Positions 1-11,040 of a stretch of 64,000 bases of DNA are shown piece after piece (within the stretch, counting starts at the first letter, position 1; every line of letters begins with the position of its first letter). The DNA is taken from positions 7,197,001-7,261,000 of the forward strand of contig OX438745.1 of assembly GCA_949316235.1 (NCBI GenBank), given 5' to 3'. The stretch is from Oegoconia quadripuncta (taxonomy: Eukaryota; Arthropoda; Insecta; Lepidoptera; Autostichidae). The notes under the pieces were generated by a model. It saw only the letters and a program-made list of their open reading frames with translations, was not told the origin of the DNA and did not search any database. A program made the translations under genes and the position numbers.

Positions 1-299
1 TCGACTTTTACCGCGTTAATAAATACCCGATGGATGCCAGCGCAAGAGTCGCGCAGCTTTCCTCGAGCTCCCCGCCGAGACGACCGCGCCTATTATGTCA
101 AATGTGGTACAGTCTGCAAAAACCTACACCTACTAATATCGTGAACTGTATATATGCTTTGCTGTATGTATGTACATACAGCAAAGCATATTATAAAATA
201 TATTATATTAAATGATATTAAATATATATAATATTAAATGATAATCATCCCTTTACATAACCGGCTTGCATGCCAGGCTATTTCACAATTAGCTTAATT
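1..299. other. Window edge, no supported gene
   Basis: The first ~110 bases are GC-richer than what follows and could be the end of an exon or an old repeat. No splice site or recognisable protein supports a gene. From about 150 the sequence turns into AT-rich palindromic DNA. Confidence 0.4.
152..191. repeat. Near-perfect 40-bp palindrome
   Basis: Two 19-base arms around a 2-base centre (tg) are exact reverse complements, reading tatgctttgctgtatgta outward from the centre. AT-rich imperfect palindromic sequence continues to about 240. This may be a MITE remnant or a cruciform-prone site. Confidence 0.8.
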
Positions 300-480
300 T
301 TTGTAATATAAAAACCTGTTTTTAAAAGAGCAACCGTCGAGTTTCTTGCTTGTTCTTCTCGGGGGAATATTGCCTTTGGAACAAGCAATGGGTAGCTTAA
401 AAAAACGTAAAATCTGACTACTTTTTGCTATTTTATTTTTTCTGTACACTTTAAATATATAATTTTTTTTAAGCTACTGA
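300..480 (+). repeat. LINE 3'-end fragment (gagtttcttgc family)
   Basis: The segment with aaagagcaaccgtcgagttt and ttcttgcttgttcttctc matches 31934-32095 and, less closely, 45690-45835. It resembles the widespread lepidopteran non-LTR 3' tail that ends in aataaatgatttt-type repeats. Confidence 0.5.
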
Positions 481-516
481 TTTATGCCTAACTGGATATG
501 CATTTGAACACAATCT

Positions 517-745
517 CACCTGATGGAAAGTGACGATGTGGTCGAAGATGAAGCACGTGCACCCAGTAAATGCCTATTCACGGATTCGGGGAAGACTGAC
601 GCCGGAAGGGAGGACTTTATAGTCTCGACCTTTATCCCAAATGGAATGATAGACATATTCCAAAATTAAGGACATACCAAACATTAAAAAGAAATTGAAG
701 AGTAGGTACTGCAATCTGTAGATTCTGTACTTTTATACGTGGTCA
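517..745 (-). repeat. LINE C-terminal/3' fragment, minus strand
   Basis: Begins with cacctgatggaaagtgacga, which is shared with 32655-32990. The far end shares aaacgcgtatccagtta with 57846-57862, where the same family is seen in sense orientation. Internally deleted and degraded. Confidence 0.55.
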
Positions 746-954
746 AACGCGTATCCAGTTAATATTAAAAACCCTTGCTTTGCGAATGTTATGGATTTGT
801 CTACACTAGAAGCCGAACTCTGGGGGAATCTTAGGTCTAACCAGATTCTTCGCCGCCGGGATATCGTGCGGTACATCCAGGTCTATATAGACTCATGGCA
901 CAGAAATGTTATAGTGGGACATTAACTTGCCCTCTCTAAAATAGATAGATAAGT
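746..954. other. Unassigned spacer
   Basis: No gene, TIR or repeat shared with the rest of the window was recognised. Confidence 0.4.
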
Positions 955-1208
955 ATCTTTAGACATACACACAGCGCCATCTAGTTCCACAGTAAGCAAC
1001 TATAGGCTTGTGTTGTGGAAACCAGATAGTTGATATACTACATAAATACATTTTTGTAAATAAATACTTATTATAAATGAAAACATCCATAACTTGGGTG
1101 CACATGTCCGTATTCATCACACAAACATATGCCCCTAGCGGGATTCGAACCCGCAACCTTTTGGTATAGCGGTCAGAGTTGCTAACCACTACACAAAACA
1201 GTTCGTCA
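955..1208 (-). repeat. SINE-B copy (tRNA-derived)
   Basis: Minus-strand SINE. The tRNA-like head (gttcgtc end, box-B-like gggttcgaatcc read on -) is on the right. The conserved body with gcgccatctagttccac and an AT-rich tail is on the left. The same family occurs at 1641, 4465, 11041, 12260, 20033, 33300, 34444, 39299 and 40959. Confidence 0.85.
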
Positions 1209-1640
1209 ATAAATGTAGGAATTGAAACCTGTGTCATAACTTGTACATTGTTTATGTTACTAGTACACAAGTGTCGCGTACTAACTATGCATTCCCGACT
1301 CACTAATTACTCGGTTCGATTCCCGGTAACGACAGCGATAACCGCGCCGTACACTTTTTACAAGACATAATTTTTAACCAATAAAGATCGTTATCATGCT
1401 ACTATTAAAGTCTACAATTACGCATACCATTAGGTATATATAAGTGGATGATTATAGTTTTCCATATAGAGTACTAGTATGTAGCTACAAGGGCAGAGCC
1501 GGCCTTCGAGTCAAGTCAGGGTGGGGTATGGGTAATCAAGGTCACTTGACCTAATAATAAATCACAAGTATAAATAGATTATACTTTATTAACTAAAAAA
1601 GTACTCAAAGGACTCTTGCGCCTATTTTTTCTTTTTTTTT
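1209..1640. other. Unassigned spacer with old repeat scraps
   Basis: 1300-1345 has a faint tRNA-like ggttcgattcccgg. 1495-1560 (gggcagagccggccttcgag) resembles 55655-55705 and is probably an old transposon fragment. No coding signal. Confidence 0.35.
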
Positions 1641-1777
1641 TATCCTTAGACATACACACAGCGCCATCTAGTTCCACACTAAGCAACTACAGGCTTGTGT
1701 TGTGGATACCAGATGGTTATACTACATCAATACTTTTTTTTTTTGTAAATAAATACTTATTATAAATTAAAACATCT
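1641..1777 (-). repeat. SINE-B, 5'-truncated
   Basis: The tail-proximal half of SINE-B (tatccttagacatacacaca to the aaaacatc core). The tRNA-like head is missing. Confidence 0.8.
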
Positions 1778-2165
1778 ATTGATTGATTATTCTATTGCTA
1801 TTATTCGGCTATTGATGATAAATAAAACTGCATCATTGAATTTTTGAAAAATGATATTCCTAGCGAGCAATCGAACCCGTTCATTTTGGAAAAAAAAACA
1901 CACACTGTATTATTACATTAGATAGTGTGGCTAATGAACGAATTCTAGGAAGTAATTCGGCAAACTTAAGGAGAGAACTCATTTTTAACAAATTACTTAT
2001 TGATTTTTCAAAAATCCACTGTTGCATTTTTAGTTTTCACCAAAATCGGACCCGAGACTCTGTTGAGTACGTTTCGCTATTCTTCATACCCTCGGATTTG
2101 GTCATCCACGTCCACTTAAAAATTACAATTATTTTTGGTGTATTTGGAGTCAGAATGGCCTAGGC
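1778..2165. other. Unassigned AT-rich spacer
   Basis: No gene or family assignment. Short open frames here lack splice context or recognisable motifs. Confidence 0.4.
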
Positions 2166-2167
2166 CC

Positions 2168-2219
2168 TTACACCCCTGGGGGTGTAATGACGCATCCGTG
2201 ACCCCCCACTGGATGCGTC
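2168..2219. repeat. Two adjacent perfect hairpins
   Basis: ttacacccc/ggggtgtaa (2168-2187, 2-base loop) is followed at once by gacgcatcc/ggatgcgtc (2189-2219, 13-base loop). Both stems are 9 bp and perfect. Probably a transposon terminus; function unknown. Confidence 0.7.
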
Positions 2220-2864
2220 GTTGTGTAGATACTACTTATTAATGGTATACCTCTATGTCCATAATGGTATCTAAGTAAAAGCAGTAAAAGCACAATGCCT
2301 GCCTGCAATGCTCGTCGTTGGGTTTCCATACAAAGATATCGCGCGAGAGTTTCTTTATTCCCCAAGGCATAAGAATTTAAAGTACAAATCTTCGCAAGAA
2401 AATAAAACGGTGTTAATGAATTTTTATTTTTTCTTATTCGCTCTCGAAGAATACTTCATCGCAGAGTAATCTTCGTAAGTTGTCCCTGGTGGACGTTATA
2501 CAGGAACTAAAATTATCCAGTGTCCTCATTCTAGACATTTTCTACCTGTTTACCAACTTTCAGTTAAATCGATTCAATTGTTTCGCCGTGATTGAGCAAG
2601 AAACAAACAAACACTCCAACAAACGCCATTATAATATTGCTGAATATGTCTAATTCGATGTCTTCGAAATTCGAAATTTCGATTCATTTGTTTTACGTAA
2701 TCCGCCATAGTTTTACGCAGCTTGTTTTTTTTTATATTTTGTTTTCTAATTCAAATTTAGAACCAATCACGACGAGCACCAGGGAGTAACTTATTAGTAA
2801 TCTGTGACCAGGGGTTCTACCGCCTAACTCAAATCTATAGCGATAGGGATAGCAATGCACTGTC
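2220..2864. other. Spacer containing a degraded repeat-R fragment
   Basis: About 2555-2640 holds tttcgccgtgattgagcaa followed by a cattataatatt end, as in the repeat at 5455, 40258 and 41588 (called repeat-R here). The remainder is unassigned. Confidence 0.45.
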
Positions 2865-2867
2865 TGT

Positions 2868-3049
2868 CATAGTATTACGATAGATTCGGAAGTCGCGGGT
2901 TCGATCGATCGAACCCCAGCGGGGTACATGTTTAAGTACTCGGTTTGGTTGGTTTCCGGGTCAGTATGCTTCCACCGTCGACCTCATCTTCGCTTAACAT
3001 CAGGTGTGATTGAGGTCAAGTGCCAATCCGTTATGCATAAAAAAAAACA
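2868..3049 (+). repeat. SINE-A copy with internal deletion
   Basis: Has the tRNA-like gtcgcgggttcgatc (with a local gatc duplication), then gtttaagtactcggtttggt, then jumps to the 3' half (tccgggtcagtatgcttcca) and an A-rich tail. The middle ~150 bases present in full copies (21246, 28432) are absent. Confidence 0.8.
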
Positions 3050-4334
3050 AAGACGGAGAGTGCATTGACGTCATAAATGATAACAATTCCCAAAGCAATT
3101 GCAGACCTCCTATTTGACTGCTGAGATGAGCCAATGCAAGTTTTCTAATAAAACTTTTTGAATTGACTTCGTTGGTCGAATACTTAAAAAAAGAGTAGGT
3201 AGTGTGCAGTATCCATACTGTTTTCATTAGCATTTTTCTACCTACAATTTTATTTATGTAAAAAGTGTGACGAAATTCCAATCATATTTTGAACCAATTG
3301 ACGTAAAATTGCGATCTGACCAATCAACGAAGCTAGTACCTAAGAACTTTGTGTAGGATTGACTAAACATATAGCTAGGTCCACTAAGCAGTTATCTCCA
3401 CTGTGATAACGACCTCCAAATTCAATTCACAAAAAACAACACCACTGATCCAGTTCACCCAAAACCAGTCCACTATACTACCTGTGACTATACATACACT
3501 TAATTGACTCCAATTCCACGAATGTAATTTCACAAATTACTCTTAGCTACCGGATTTTGTGATCCACACCGAACGCGACTTGCACCCGTGTCAAAGTAAG
3601 CGGCAAACGTATATTCCTTTTGGTGAAATGGAAGGTTTTATATAGACAAAGTTGCTCAGAGACCGGTGCTCGCTACAAAAACAGAGATGTCGCGCAGACT
3701 TGGAGCTGTGGGCGGGTGAAATTTTTAGTTTTAGATCTGATTAAAATCTCTTGATTGCTAATGTTACGGAATTAATAGATAATTACAACAGAGAGACTAT
3801 AGACAATCTCCTTGGACAATCTAAAACGATGGTCACCGCTCTTTCTGGTAATGTTATGAATTAAAACTTTTTTAATTCATTGGAATTGCTCTAAACATAA
3901 GCACACGAGAACCGACAAATATATACAATATAATTGGAACCGACTATGAAAAAATTACGATGATCACTTTTATATGAAATTACCTTTCATAATTTTCATC
4001 TCATATAGGTAGGCCGTAGGCCTCACCCAGGCCTCAGTATAACTCGCGTCATAGAGTCATATTTTCTCGCCATTGATTAAAGTAGCTTCCAGCTCGTCGC
4101 TCCATCTAGCGGGGGGCGTACTAAATTCCCATTGGAACAGAAAACTCAGTATAATGAATCTATCACCAACGACGCTAGAAAAACTTTCACAGAACTTAGA
4201 AAACTTAGGTAGTTAGTACTTATTCAAGCAATGAAATAAGATTAAAAAAGCACAAGTAGGTAGGTAGGTACACTTACTATTTTTTATATAAAGTACTAAG
4301 TAAAATTTGCCGTGAATAAAACATAAAAAGATAG
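3050..4334. other. Unassigned spacer
   Basis: I see no gene, shared repeat or long inverted repeat in this ~1.3-kb stretch. 4257-4268 is a short taggtaggtagg run. Confidence 0.4.
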
Positions 4335-4464
4335 ATAAAACCCGTCTCTTCCCGTGGGTGTCGTCAAAGGCGACAAGGGACACCAAAAACCATCTTTGCA
4401 CGTTTCAACGGCGATGGGCTTACTCCCTGTCATACGTGTGCATGTCTGTATTTCGAACGATAAT
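4335..4464 (-). repeat. LINE fragment (tcgtcaaaggcgac family)
   Basis: Shares cgtaaaaggcgactaag-like and acggcgatgggctta-like blocks with 34580-34700. This is a common lepidopteran non-LTR fragment. Orientation was not established from coding sequence. Confidence 0.45.
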
Positions 4465-4686
4465 AAATATCTTTGCGCATACATCATCTAGCTCCACACT
4501 ATGCAACTAGGCTTCTATTATGGATACCAGGTTGATACACTATGCAGATTCATATATAAATGAAAAACATCCATAACTCGGATACACACCGTATTCATCA
4601 TACAAACATATGCCCCTAGCGGATTTCGAACCTACGACCTTCTAGTATAGCAGTCATAGTTTCTAACCACTAACCAAACTGGTCGT
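4465..4686 (-). repeat. SINE-B copy
   Basis: Tail-left, head-right SINE-B with a diverged body and the ggtcgtg head end. Its wide divergence suggests an older insertion. Confidence 0.8.
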
Positions 4687-4885
4687 GAACCATGGATGGC
4701 CTCTCAAGTACAATTTTTTTTATAATACCCAAACCCTTATAAAATTGTGTGCATGAGCACTAAATAAACACTAATTGATTAATTGGTCTACAATACCCTA
4801 AGACCGAGGACTCCGCTAGGAGTACGGACAACACAATTTCAGCGAAAATCCTTCATATGTTTTGTATACATATATTTTTCTTTTT

Positions 4886-5105
4886 TTTATATGACAACGG
4901 GTTAACACTTGACCTCAATAACATCTCATGTTAACACGTTCAGGGACACATCACCAGACACAATATAAATTTTATTGTTATTACGTTTGGAGGCGTAATG
5001 TGTCCCGGAAAATTTTAAGTGAAGATGAGACCGAAAGTGGAAGCGCACTGACAAACCCCATCTTATTTAGACTGGCTATCTTATCTCTGACTGGGCTATG
5101 TATAT
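4886..5105 (-). repeat. SINE-A fragments, interrupted
   Basis: Minus-strand SINE-A 3' part (acttgacctcaat, then gtgaagatgagaccgaaag, then ctggctatcttatctctgac). About 75 bases at ~4940-5015 split it and carry an inverted pair, gggacacat/atgtgtccc, as expected of a tiny TIR insertion. Confidence 0.65.
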
Positions 5106-5454
5106 CCCAGGCATTCCCTAGAAATCTTTAACACTTACTTCCTTAATTCAAGGCAACATCGTCTCGTGTCGTGTCAAGAAAAAGTATCACTTAAAATTGT
5201 GTGTCCAAATTAAAATTTGCGAATTTCAGCCCGGCCTGCTCCTTTCGTCGCGACGAATAAATTTCTCAGTAATTAAGCATAATTTGTTTGCTGTCTTTTA
5301 ACGAGCGAAATATATTACTACTGGAGAGTTTCTAGAGTTTGGTAGGGTGGGCGTATCCTTGTACTATGACGAAATTATTTTACACTTGGAACATCTAGGA
5401 ATAAGTTATCCAATTGCAGTTAGTCATACTTACTTTATCTTTTCTTTATTTACA
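5106..5454. other. Unassigned spacer
   Basis: No gene or repeat family was recognised. Confidence 0.35.
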
Positions 5455-5640
5455 CACTAGCTTTCCGCTCGCGGTTTCGCCTGCGTGGAATAACTCACTT
5501 TATCGGGATGAAAAATTCCCATGCCTAATCGAAGGTATATTCTACCTATACATACCAAATTTCATCCAAATCTGTTTATCCGTTCGCCGTAATTGAGCAA
5601 CAAGGAAGCAAACATCGAAACTATCGCATTTATAATATAA
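5455..5640 (+). repeat. Repeat-R copy (tttccgctcgcggtttcgcc)
   Basis: Starts with ctagctttccgctcgcggtt, runs through aaatttcatccaaatctgtt and gtaattgagcaac, and ends in cgcatttataatata. This is a very common lepidopteran interspersed repeat. Other copies lie at 40258-40480, 41588-41818 and, reversed, 38960-39115. Confidence 0.75.
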
Positions 5641-5645
5641 GATAC

Positions 5646-6043
5646 TTTATTTTTAATATTTTGGACATTTACACCAATCATCTAGTCCCAAATTAAGCAA
5701 AACTTGTAGTATGGATACTACATAACGGATAAACATACATAAATATTTAAATAAACTTATTCTGGGGTGAACACGTTCCTCAAAGGCCGGCAACGCATCT
5801 GTGACCCTTTTGGTGTTGCGGGTGTCCATGGGCGGCGGTGATTGCTTTCCATCAAGTGACCCGCATGCTCGTTTGCCTCCCTCTCATATAAAAAAAAAAA
5901 AAAAAAAAAAAAATGACCCTGGAATAAATGTTTGTGTTCATCACACAAACATTTACCTCTGGCGGGATTCGAACCCGCAACCGTTTGTTTCGCAGACAGG
6001 GTCACTACTGTGGTCACTACCCACTACACCATTTGTGCGCCAA
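5646..6043 (-). repeat. SINE-C copy, interrupted
   Basis: tRNA-derived SINE on -, with the head at right (ggattcgaacccgcaaccgt read on +) and the body at left (aatcatctagtcccaaatt). It is split by the poly(A)-tailed insertion at 5762-5912. The mariner starts just beyond its head. Confidence 0.8.
5762..5912 (+). mobile_element. LINE 3'-end insertion with poly(A)
   Basis: ggccggcaacgcatctgtga through ccatgggcggcggtgattgc to a run of more than 20 A. This is a well-known lepidopteran non-LTR 3' end, also present at 42379-42500 after RT-like coding sequence. It is inserted within SINE-C and is therefore younger. Confidence 0.75.
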
Positions 6044-6054
6044 TCATTGATTTA

Positions 6055-7370
6055 CATTCAGTGTACTAAGTATCGGGAATTTGTCAATAAAACAAAAAAT
6101 ACAAATTATTCATCTAAATTTATTTTATCGCCTTCAAAGTAGGCCCCATCGCTTGCAATACAACATCTCCACCGCTTCACCCAGTCTTCCATACATTTTT
6201 CATAGGCTATTTGCGGTATGGCCTTTAGCTCATTCAGCGAATTTTCTTTTATGGCTTCTATCGACTCAAAACGTTTTCCTCGAAGTGGTAATTTTAACTT
6301 GGGAAATAAAAAAAAGTCAGACGGAGCCATATCAGGTGAATACGGTGCTTGGTCGAGAACTTTTGTTGAATTTTTCGCTAAAAACTCTTTCACTATAATG
6401 GCTGTGTGTGATGGTGCATTATCATGGTGCAGCATCCATGAGTTGTGTTGCCACAAATCTGGACGTTTTCGGCGGATACTCTCACGCAAACGCTTCATGA
6501 CGCCTAAATAATATTCTTTATTCACTGTTTCTCCCTCTGGAAGGAATTTGGAGTGAACCACACCACGGTAGTCAAAAAAAACTGTCAGCATCACCTTGAT
6601 TTTGGAGCGACTTTGCCGCGGTTTTTTGGGTTTCGGCTCGTTTTCGAGACGCCATTCTGAAGACTGTTGGCTTGTTTGCATATCGTACTCATAAACCCAT
6701 ATCTCGTCGCCAGTTATTATACGTTTCATAAAGGTCGGATCCGTAGAAGCTCGGGAAACCATGTCTTCAGCGACATGCTTTCGCTGCGCTTTTTGAACAA
6801 AATTGAGCTCTTTTGGAACTAGTCGAGCGGCGACGCGTTTCATGCCTAAAATGTCAATGAGAATGTTGTGGACGGACTTAAAAGATATGTTCACCTCACT
6901 AGCCAACTCTCTCAGACTCATACGTCGATTTTCGAGCACTAGCTTCTTGATTCTGTCGATGTTTTCTTTGGTCGTAGCGATTGAAGGTCTACCAGAACGA
7001 GGCAAGTCTACTACTACTTCTCGGCCTTCTTTAAAAGCCTTATACCATTCATAAGCCCTTGTTTTCGATATACACGATTCGCCGTAGGTATTTCGCAACA
7101 TTTTTAGTGATTCACCACATGAAATATCATTTGAAACACAAAATTTAAGGCACACTCTTTGTTCAACAATATTTTCCATTGTAAAAATCGCCGAGGACTC
7201 AAAACTATGACCAACAAAAAGTGTAGTTTAAAACAAATTAAATGACAGATCCCGCTCAAATTTTGCGCGCTAAATCAGTATAGTGCTACCAACATGCAGT
7301 AAAAAAATTAGAACGACCTCTTTTACGCGGGTCTTTTTATTGACATATTCCCGATACTTTTTACACAGAG
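6055..7370 (-). mobile_element. Mariner (Tc1/mariner) element, apparently complete
   Basis: The left end contains gtatcgggaatttgtcaata (from 6070). The right end carries its reverse complement with one mismatch (to 7357). Inverted similarity extends outward through gtgta to TA dinucleotides at 6053-6054 and 7371-7372, with a 2-base indel between the arms, so exact termini are uncertain by a few bases. A single uninterrupted transposase frame fills the interior, and its stop lies only about 15 bases inside the left TIR core. Confidence 0.85.
6106..7179 (-). CDS. Mariner transposase, intact DD34D
   Basis: A 357-residue cut-and-paste transposase, acting in the nucleus on its own TIRs and inserting at TA. 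The N-terminal ~110 residues form the paired helix-turn-helix DNA-binding region, with a GRP linker at about 63-65. The catalytic triad is visible: D158 in ITGDEIWVYEYD, D253 in HHDNAPSH and D288 in YSPDMAPSDFFLF, with exactly 34 residues between the last two, as in Mos1-type mariners. The usual WVPHEL-type motif is replaced by LVPKEL (about 120-125). Length is typical (mariners are ~345 residues). The ATG at 7177-7179 is the first in frame, ~175 bases inside the right TIR. No stop, frameshift or missing catalytic residue is seen, so this copy could be functional or very recently active. Its phylogenetic subfamily was not determined. Confidence 0.95.
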   Translation of the reverse strand: MENIVEQRVCLKFCVSNDISCGESLKMLRNTYGESCISKTRAYEWYKAFKEGREVVVDLPRSGRPSIATTKENIDRIKKLVLENRRMSLRELASEVNISFKSVHNILIDILGMKRVAARLVPKELNFVQKAQRKHVAEDMVSRASTDPTFMKRIITGDEIWVYEYDMQTSQQSSEWRLENEPKPKKPRQSRSKIKVMLTVFFDYRGVVHSKFLPEGETVNKEYYLGVMKRLRESIRRKRPDLWQHNSWMLHHDNAPSHTAIIVKEFLAKNSTKVLDQAPYSPDMAPSDFFLFPKLKLPLRGKRFESIEAIKENSLNELKAIPQIAYEKCMEDWVKRWRCCIASDGAYFEGDKINLDE

Positions 7371-7399
7371 TAGTACATGCTATAGATATGTTAAAAATA

Positions 7400-7490
7400 G
7401 CAGTCGCGTTCGCTACTCGTTTTCAATTAGCGAAGTTAAGCAATGTCCTTGGATGGGTGACCACTAGTGGCATTTTTTGTGTGAACGACG
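7400..7490 (+). repeat. 5S-rRNA-like fragment
   Basis: ttagcgaagttaagcaatgt followed by ccttggatgggtgacca is the internal-promoter half of 5S rRNA, lacking the gcgcggt segment. It is related to the better preserved copy at 55148-55206, including the downstream agtggcattt. A retroposed or SINE-type derivative, not a 5S gene. Confidence 0.65.
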
Positions 7491-9540
7491 TGTTTGAAAA
7501 AAATCCAGAAAAAAATCCGCTTGACATTACCTGAAAAACTTAAACACCTCGTTATTATCACGTTATCTAACGATCCATAACTATTATGATTATGCTAGTG
7601 ACTGCAGGAAGTCTAAATTATAATGCTCCCAGCTACATCGTTACTGATAAATACACAGCAATTACACCAGCTTATCTAACATATCGCAGTTAAAATCAGT
7701 GGTCAAACAGCTCCCTAATTAATCTGTGCTCGTAATAATCTTTATAAGCCTCCGTTCATGTGTTGGCATCGAAATATTTTAGTCCAATTAACTTGTTACA
7801 TTCTCGCTTCCGAAAATGCCGTAGTTGTGAAAAATAGTTCCTTTTTTTTCGATCAAAGGCGCGTTCTTCGAAATTCGACCATTATCGACTACCTCCCAAA
7901 TAGAGCGCGATCAAAACGTCAGATAAACCCTTCCATGTGGACTCTACTAATTGGTGCAATAAATTTCGAATAACGCGACAACTTCAAACTATACCTGGCT
8001 CCTATTAGGAGCCTGTTCCCATCATAGACACTAGCAAACTTCAAGAATATGTCATATTCGCTGTTCCCGAACATGCGATTCTCAGCCCTATGGAGCCCAA
8101 TTAATGAACTAACGTGGCCAAAATCGCATCAACATGAACAGATGAAATAAAGAAATGTTATCTCGTTTAAATTCCATTTTCGAATATCTGAACAAAAAAA
8201 GTTGAGCAGAAGACACTGGATACTCAGCCTTATGGCCATTAAAAATAAAAATCTCTAATGAGGAGCGTTCGAAAACGTGACGGACCGGTGACAAAATGTT
8301 GAACGCATATCTGTACTAACCGCTGAAACATACCTCTTATTCCTGGATCCTAAAACTGAGTTTCCTTTGAATGAAACTCGTAGTATTCGTATTGATATAA
8401 AGTCGTCGTGAGCGCGCACCCGTTTGTACCCGCGTCATGCGGACTGACGCTTTTTGTCGTTTTTAATTATATTTATTGTTCTCGTTATTTATTTATTGTT
8501 TTGTGTTTTATACCGTTCCCGCTACCGTGAGTGCATTTTAACGATTTCGGCGGAGATACGGACGCATCCAAATTAGGGCGAACTCGGTTTCTGAGGATGC
8601 AAATGCGACGCTTTGCATACGGACTCTCAGAAAAAGTTTCGATCGAGATTCGGAACAGGCCCGAATGAAAACATCATTAATGCTATGCAAATGATCATGG
8701 GAATACGTATTTTGCTTTTCAGTATTCCAATAATAAACAATATAAAACATTTCGCTGTCTTTCGTGCCGCAGTCTCGCGATGGAACGAAAACTACCTAAG
8801 TACCTAAAATATAAAATTGCTTGAAGAAAAATCTGTCAAACCAAATGAAGGTTCCATTTCATTCAGCGATTCCTATTTACCAGTAATTGTTATAAAATAA
8901 TTTGCAAACAAAAGCCCCGTGAATTGTTTCCAATAAAACCAATGTGGCCGCGTGTCAGCCGATCTGCTCGCTCGGAACAATGAGGTGAAACGTTGAGATA
9001 TTTCGAATTCTGAAAATAGGGACTTTTTAAACACACCATTAAGAGGGTTTTTTCCGTCCAGTGGCGCCCTCATTGGAAAAATCAAGATGTCTTTTTAAAT
9101 ACAGAATAAATCAAAAAAACAATTCACGATTATAAAAAAAGTGCCGTTTTTATCAATAATTTGAAATTCCCGTAAATAACCGTAGGAATTCAAGCTATTC
9201 TCTCTCCTGTCTCTCACGACAACAATCAGTGACCGATTTTTTGTAGGAATAAAGTGGTACGTACTGATTGCAATATTTCAACGCACACGTCCTACAAAAA
9301 GTAGGTCACAATATCGGTGATAAAAATATTGATTTCGATTATCGGTCCTGCAAAAAGTTTGTCGTGAGCGGGCTGCCTAAGTCTTTCAATAAAAAGCCAC
9401 ACTCAAATTGGACCATATACACAATATAAAAATCGAGTTACCAACATGACTGAATTGAGGTATTGCCATAGATTAAGTAAACTGTGCACCTTTTAGTGTA
9501 CACTGGTCACTTTTAAGGTTGTTTCTAATAAGCAGTGAAT
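7491..9540. other. Unassigned, mostly unique-looking spacer
   Basis: No recognisable gene across 2 kb. 8460-8510 is T-rich with tttattgtt repeats. 9230-9360 holds repeated cctacaaaaagt-type words. Open frames are short and lack motifs. Confidence 0.4.
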
Positions 9541-9865
9541 TAAGAAGTATGAATCGGGATGACTTTGAAAGATAGAATCAGGAAAGGGAGTTATGCAGTG
9601 TGAAAGAACACGGAGTGACAAAGATTGTAAAGGTATGTTGAGATGTTTTGGATATATGGAGGGGATGAATGAAAGAAGACTAAAGACAGAGACATACGAA
9701 ACAAATGTGGATGGTTGTGTTGTCTTAAAGAAAGGCCAAGTCAAGAGTACCCTAAACCAACAAGCATGTATGAATAACCTTATGAGAGTGAATGAAGCAA
9801 AACCAGTGTGCCAGGATCGTAGCAAGTGGATGTCTGTGGTCTCTGCCTACCACTAAGAGGAACAG
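9541..9865 (+). pseudogene. RTE-like reverse transcriptase C-terminus, degraded
   Basis: Homologous to 34019-34420 almost throughout: gatgactttgaaagatagaa, ggatgaatgaaagaagacta, aagaaaggccaagtcaagag, then gatcgtagcaagtgga. It has internal deletions (the GRGRPR-type basic block is lost) and frameshifts. A dead 3' fragment of a non-LTR element. Confidence 0.8.
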
Positions 9866-9870
9866 GGTAT

Positions 9871-10025
9871 ACTTTAGACATTTATATCAATCATCTAGTC
9901 CCAAATTATAATAAGACTGTATTGTGGATAACGGATAAATGTACTAGATACTTATTTAATATTAACATCCACAATTCGTTCGTATTCATTACGCAAACAG
10001 TAAAGATTCGAATCTGCGACGATGT
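9871..10025 (-). repeat. SINE-C fragment
   Basis: The body (tcaatcatctagtcccaaat, cggataaatgtac) and a decayed head (gattcgaatctgcgac) of SINE-C on -. Diverged and truncated. Confidence 0.65.
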
Positions 10026-11040
10026 GATATGATGAAACCTGTCACTATCTGTAAAAAGAATTTAACAATAAACTCTATAGCACCAAGGAGAAATTATTAA
10101 AACTGAATGAATGGAATTCCAACAAATAAATAAATTATGGATCTCCACATCGAACGACACCAAAAATTAGAAAAAAAAATAATGCTACAAAAAAGGATAG
10201 ACGTGGTACAATACTTGATCGCCCATTTCACGGTGTCGTATTGGTCTGCGCGGAACTCATCATCACCATTCGAAGTCTCACGGGATTGTAAAATGAAGAC
10301 GTCATAGATTAACTCCCGTGTGTGCTCACAATACGCAGTGGTCATTTTTTGCTATTCATGAATGAATGAATCTTTTATGAATGGCGTTTTTTCCACCTGT
10401 GCTCTCTAGTGACTACTTTTCGAGCGATAAAAATTTGTATTGTCAAATATGTTATTATTTATGACTCAAGGACTTAGTGAATGGAGGTGTAGGCCTTAAG
10501 ATACGTTTGTATAGAATTTTTGGAAAAAAATTGTGTCCATTTACATTGAATGCAGGATTAATAGGTTATGATAGGCCTGTATTGATTATATTATTAATGG
10601 ATAATGCAACTTTCTTATAAATCTTTATGAACTTATAAGAATGATTATCACCACATCAAACAATGGTCTCTAAAAGACAGGGTTTCCCGACGCCTCCAAA
10701 AATATGCACTTAAAATAGAGGTTGGGTTTTATTTTATGCCCCGAAAAATAGCGCCAGCCCAAAATTTGGAAGTCCTTCGTTGGGAACCCTGCTAAAAGAC
10801 ACGCCACTTGTTATAGAATAGGGTACGCAGATGCAGAGCGTCAAACGTGACTGAGTGATAAATCTTTTGATTTTTATTCATTCAGGTTCACTTGTATCCA
10901 TCCATTGAATGGAATAGGTAGGGTTAATAGCCAACTATCCCGCGAGAGCCGGGATCAATTTCCTTCAACTCTGGTTTCCAAATTTGGCAACTCTAATTTC
11001 AGTGTCATGGAGGATAACCATGTCAACGCAAGATATAATA
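10026..11040. other. Unassigned spacer
   Basis: No gene or shared repeat was recognised in this ~1 kb. Confidence 0.4.

Noticed and set aside
1..215. Exon at the window start
   Set aside because: GC-richer start only. No usable donor or protein family, and the frame runs into AT-rich palindromic DNA.
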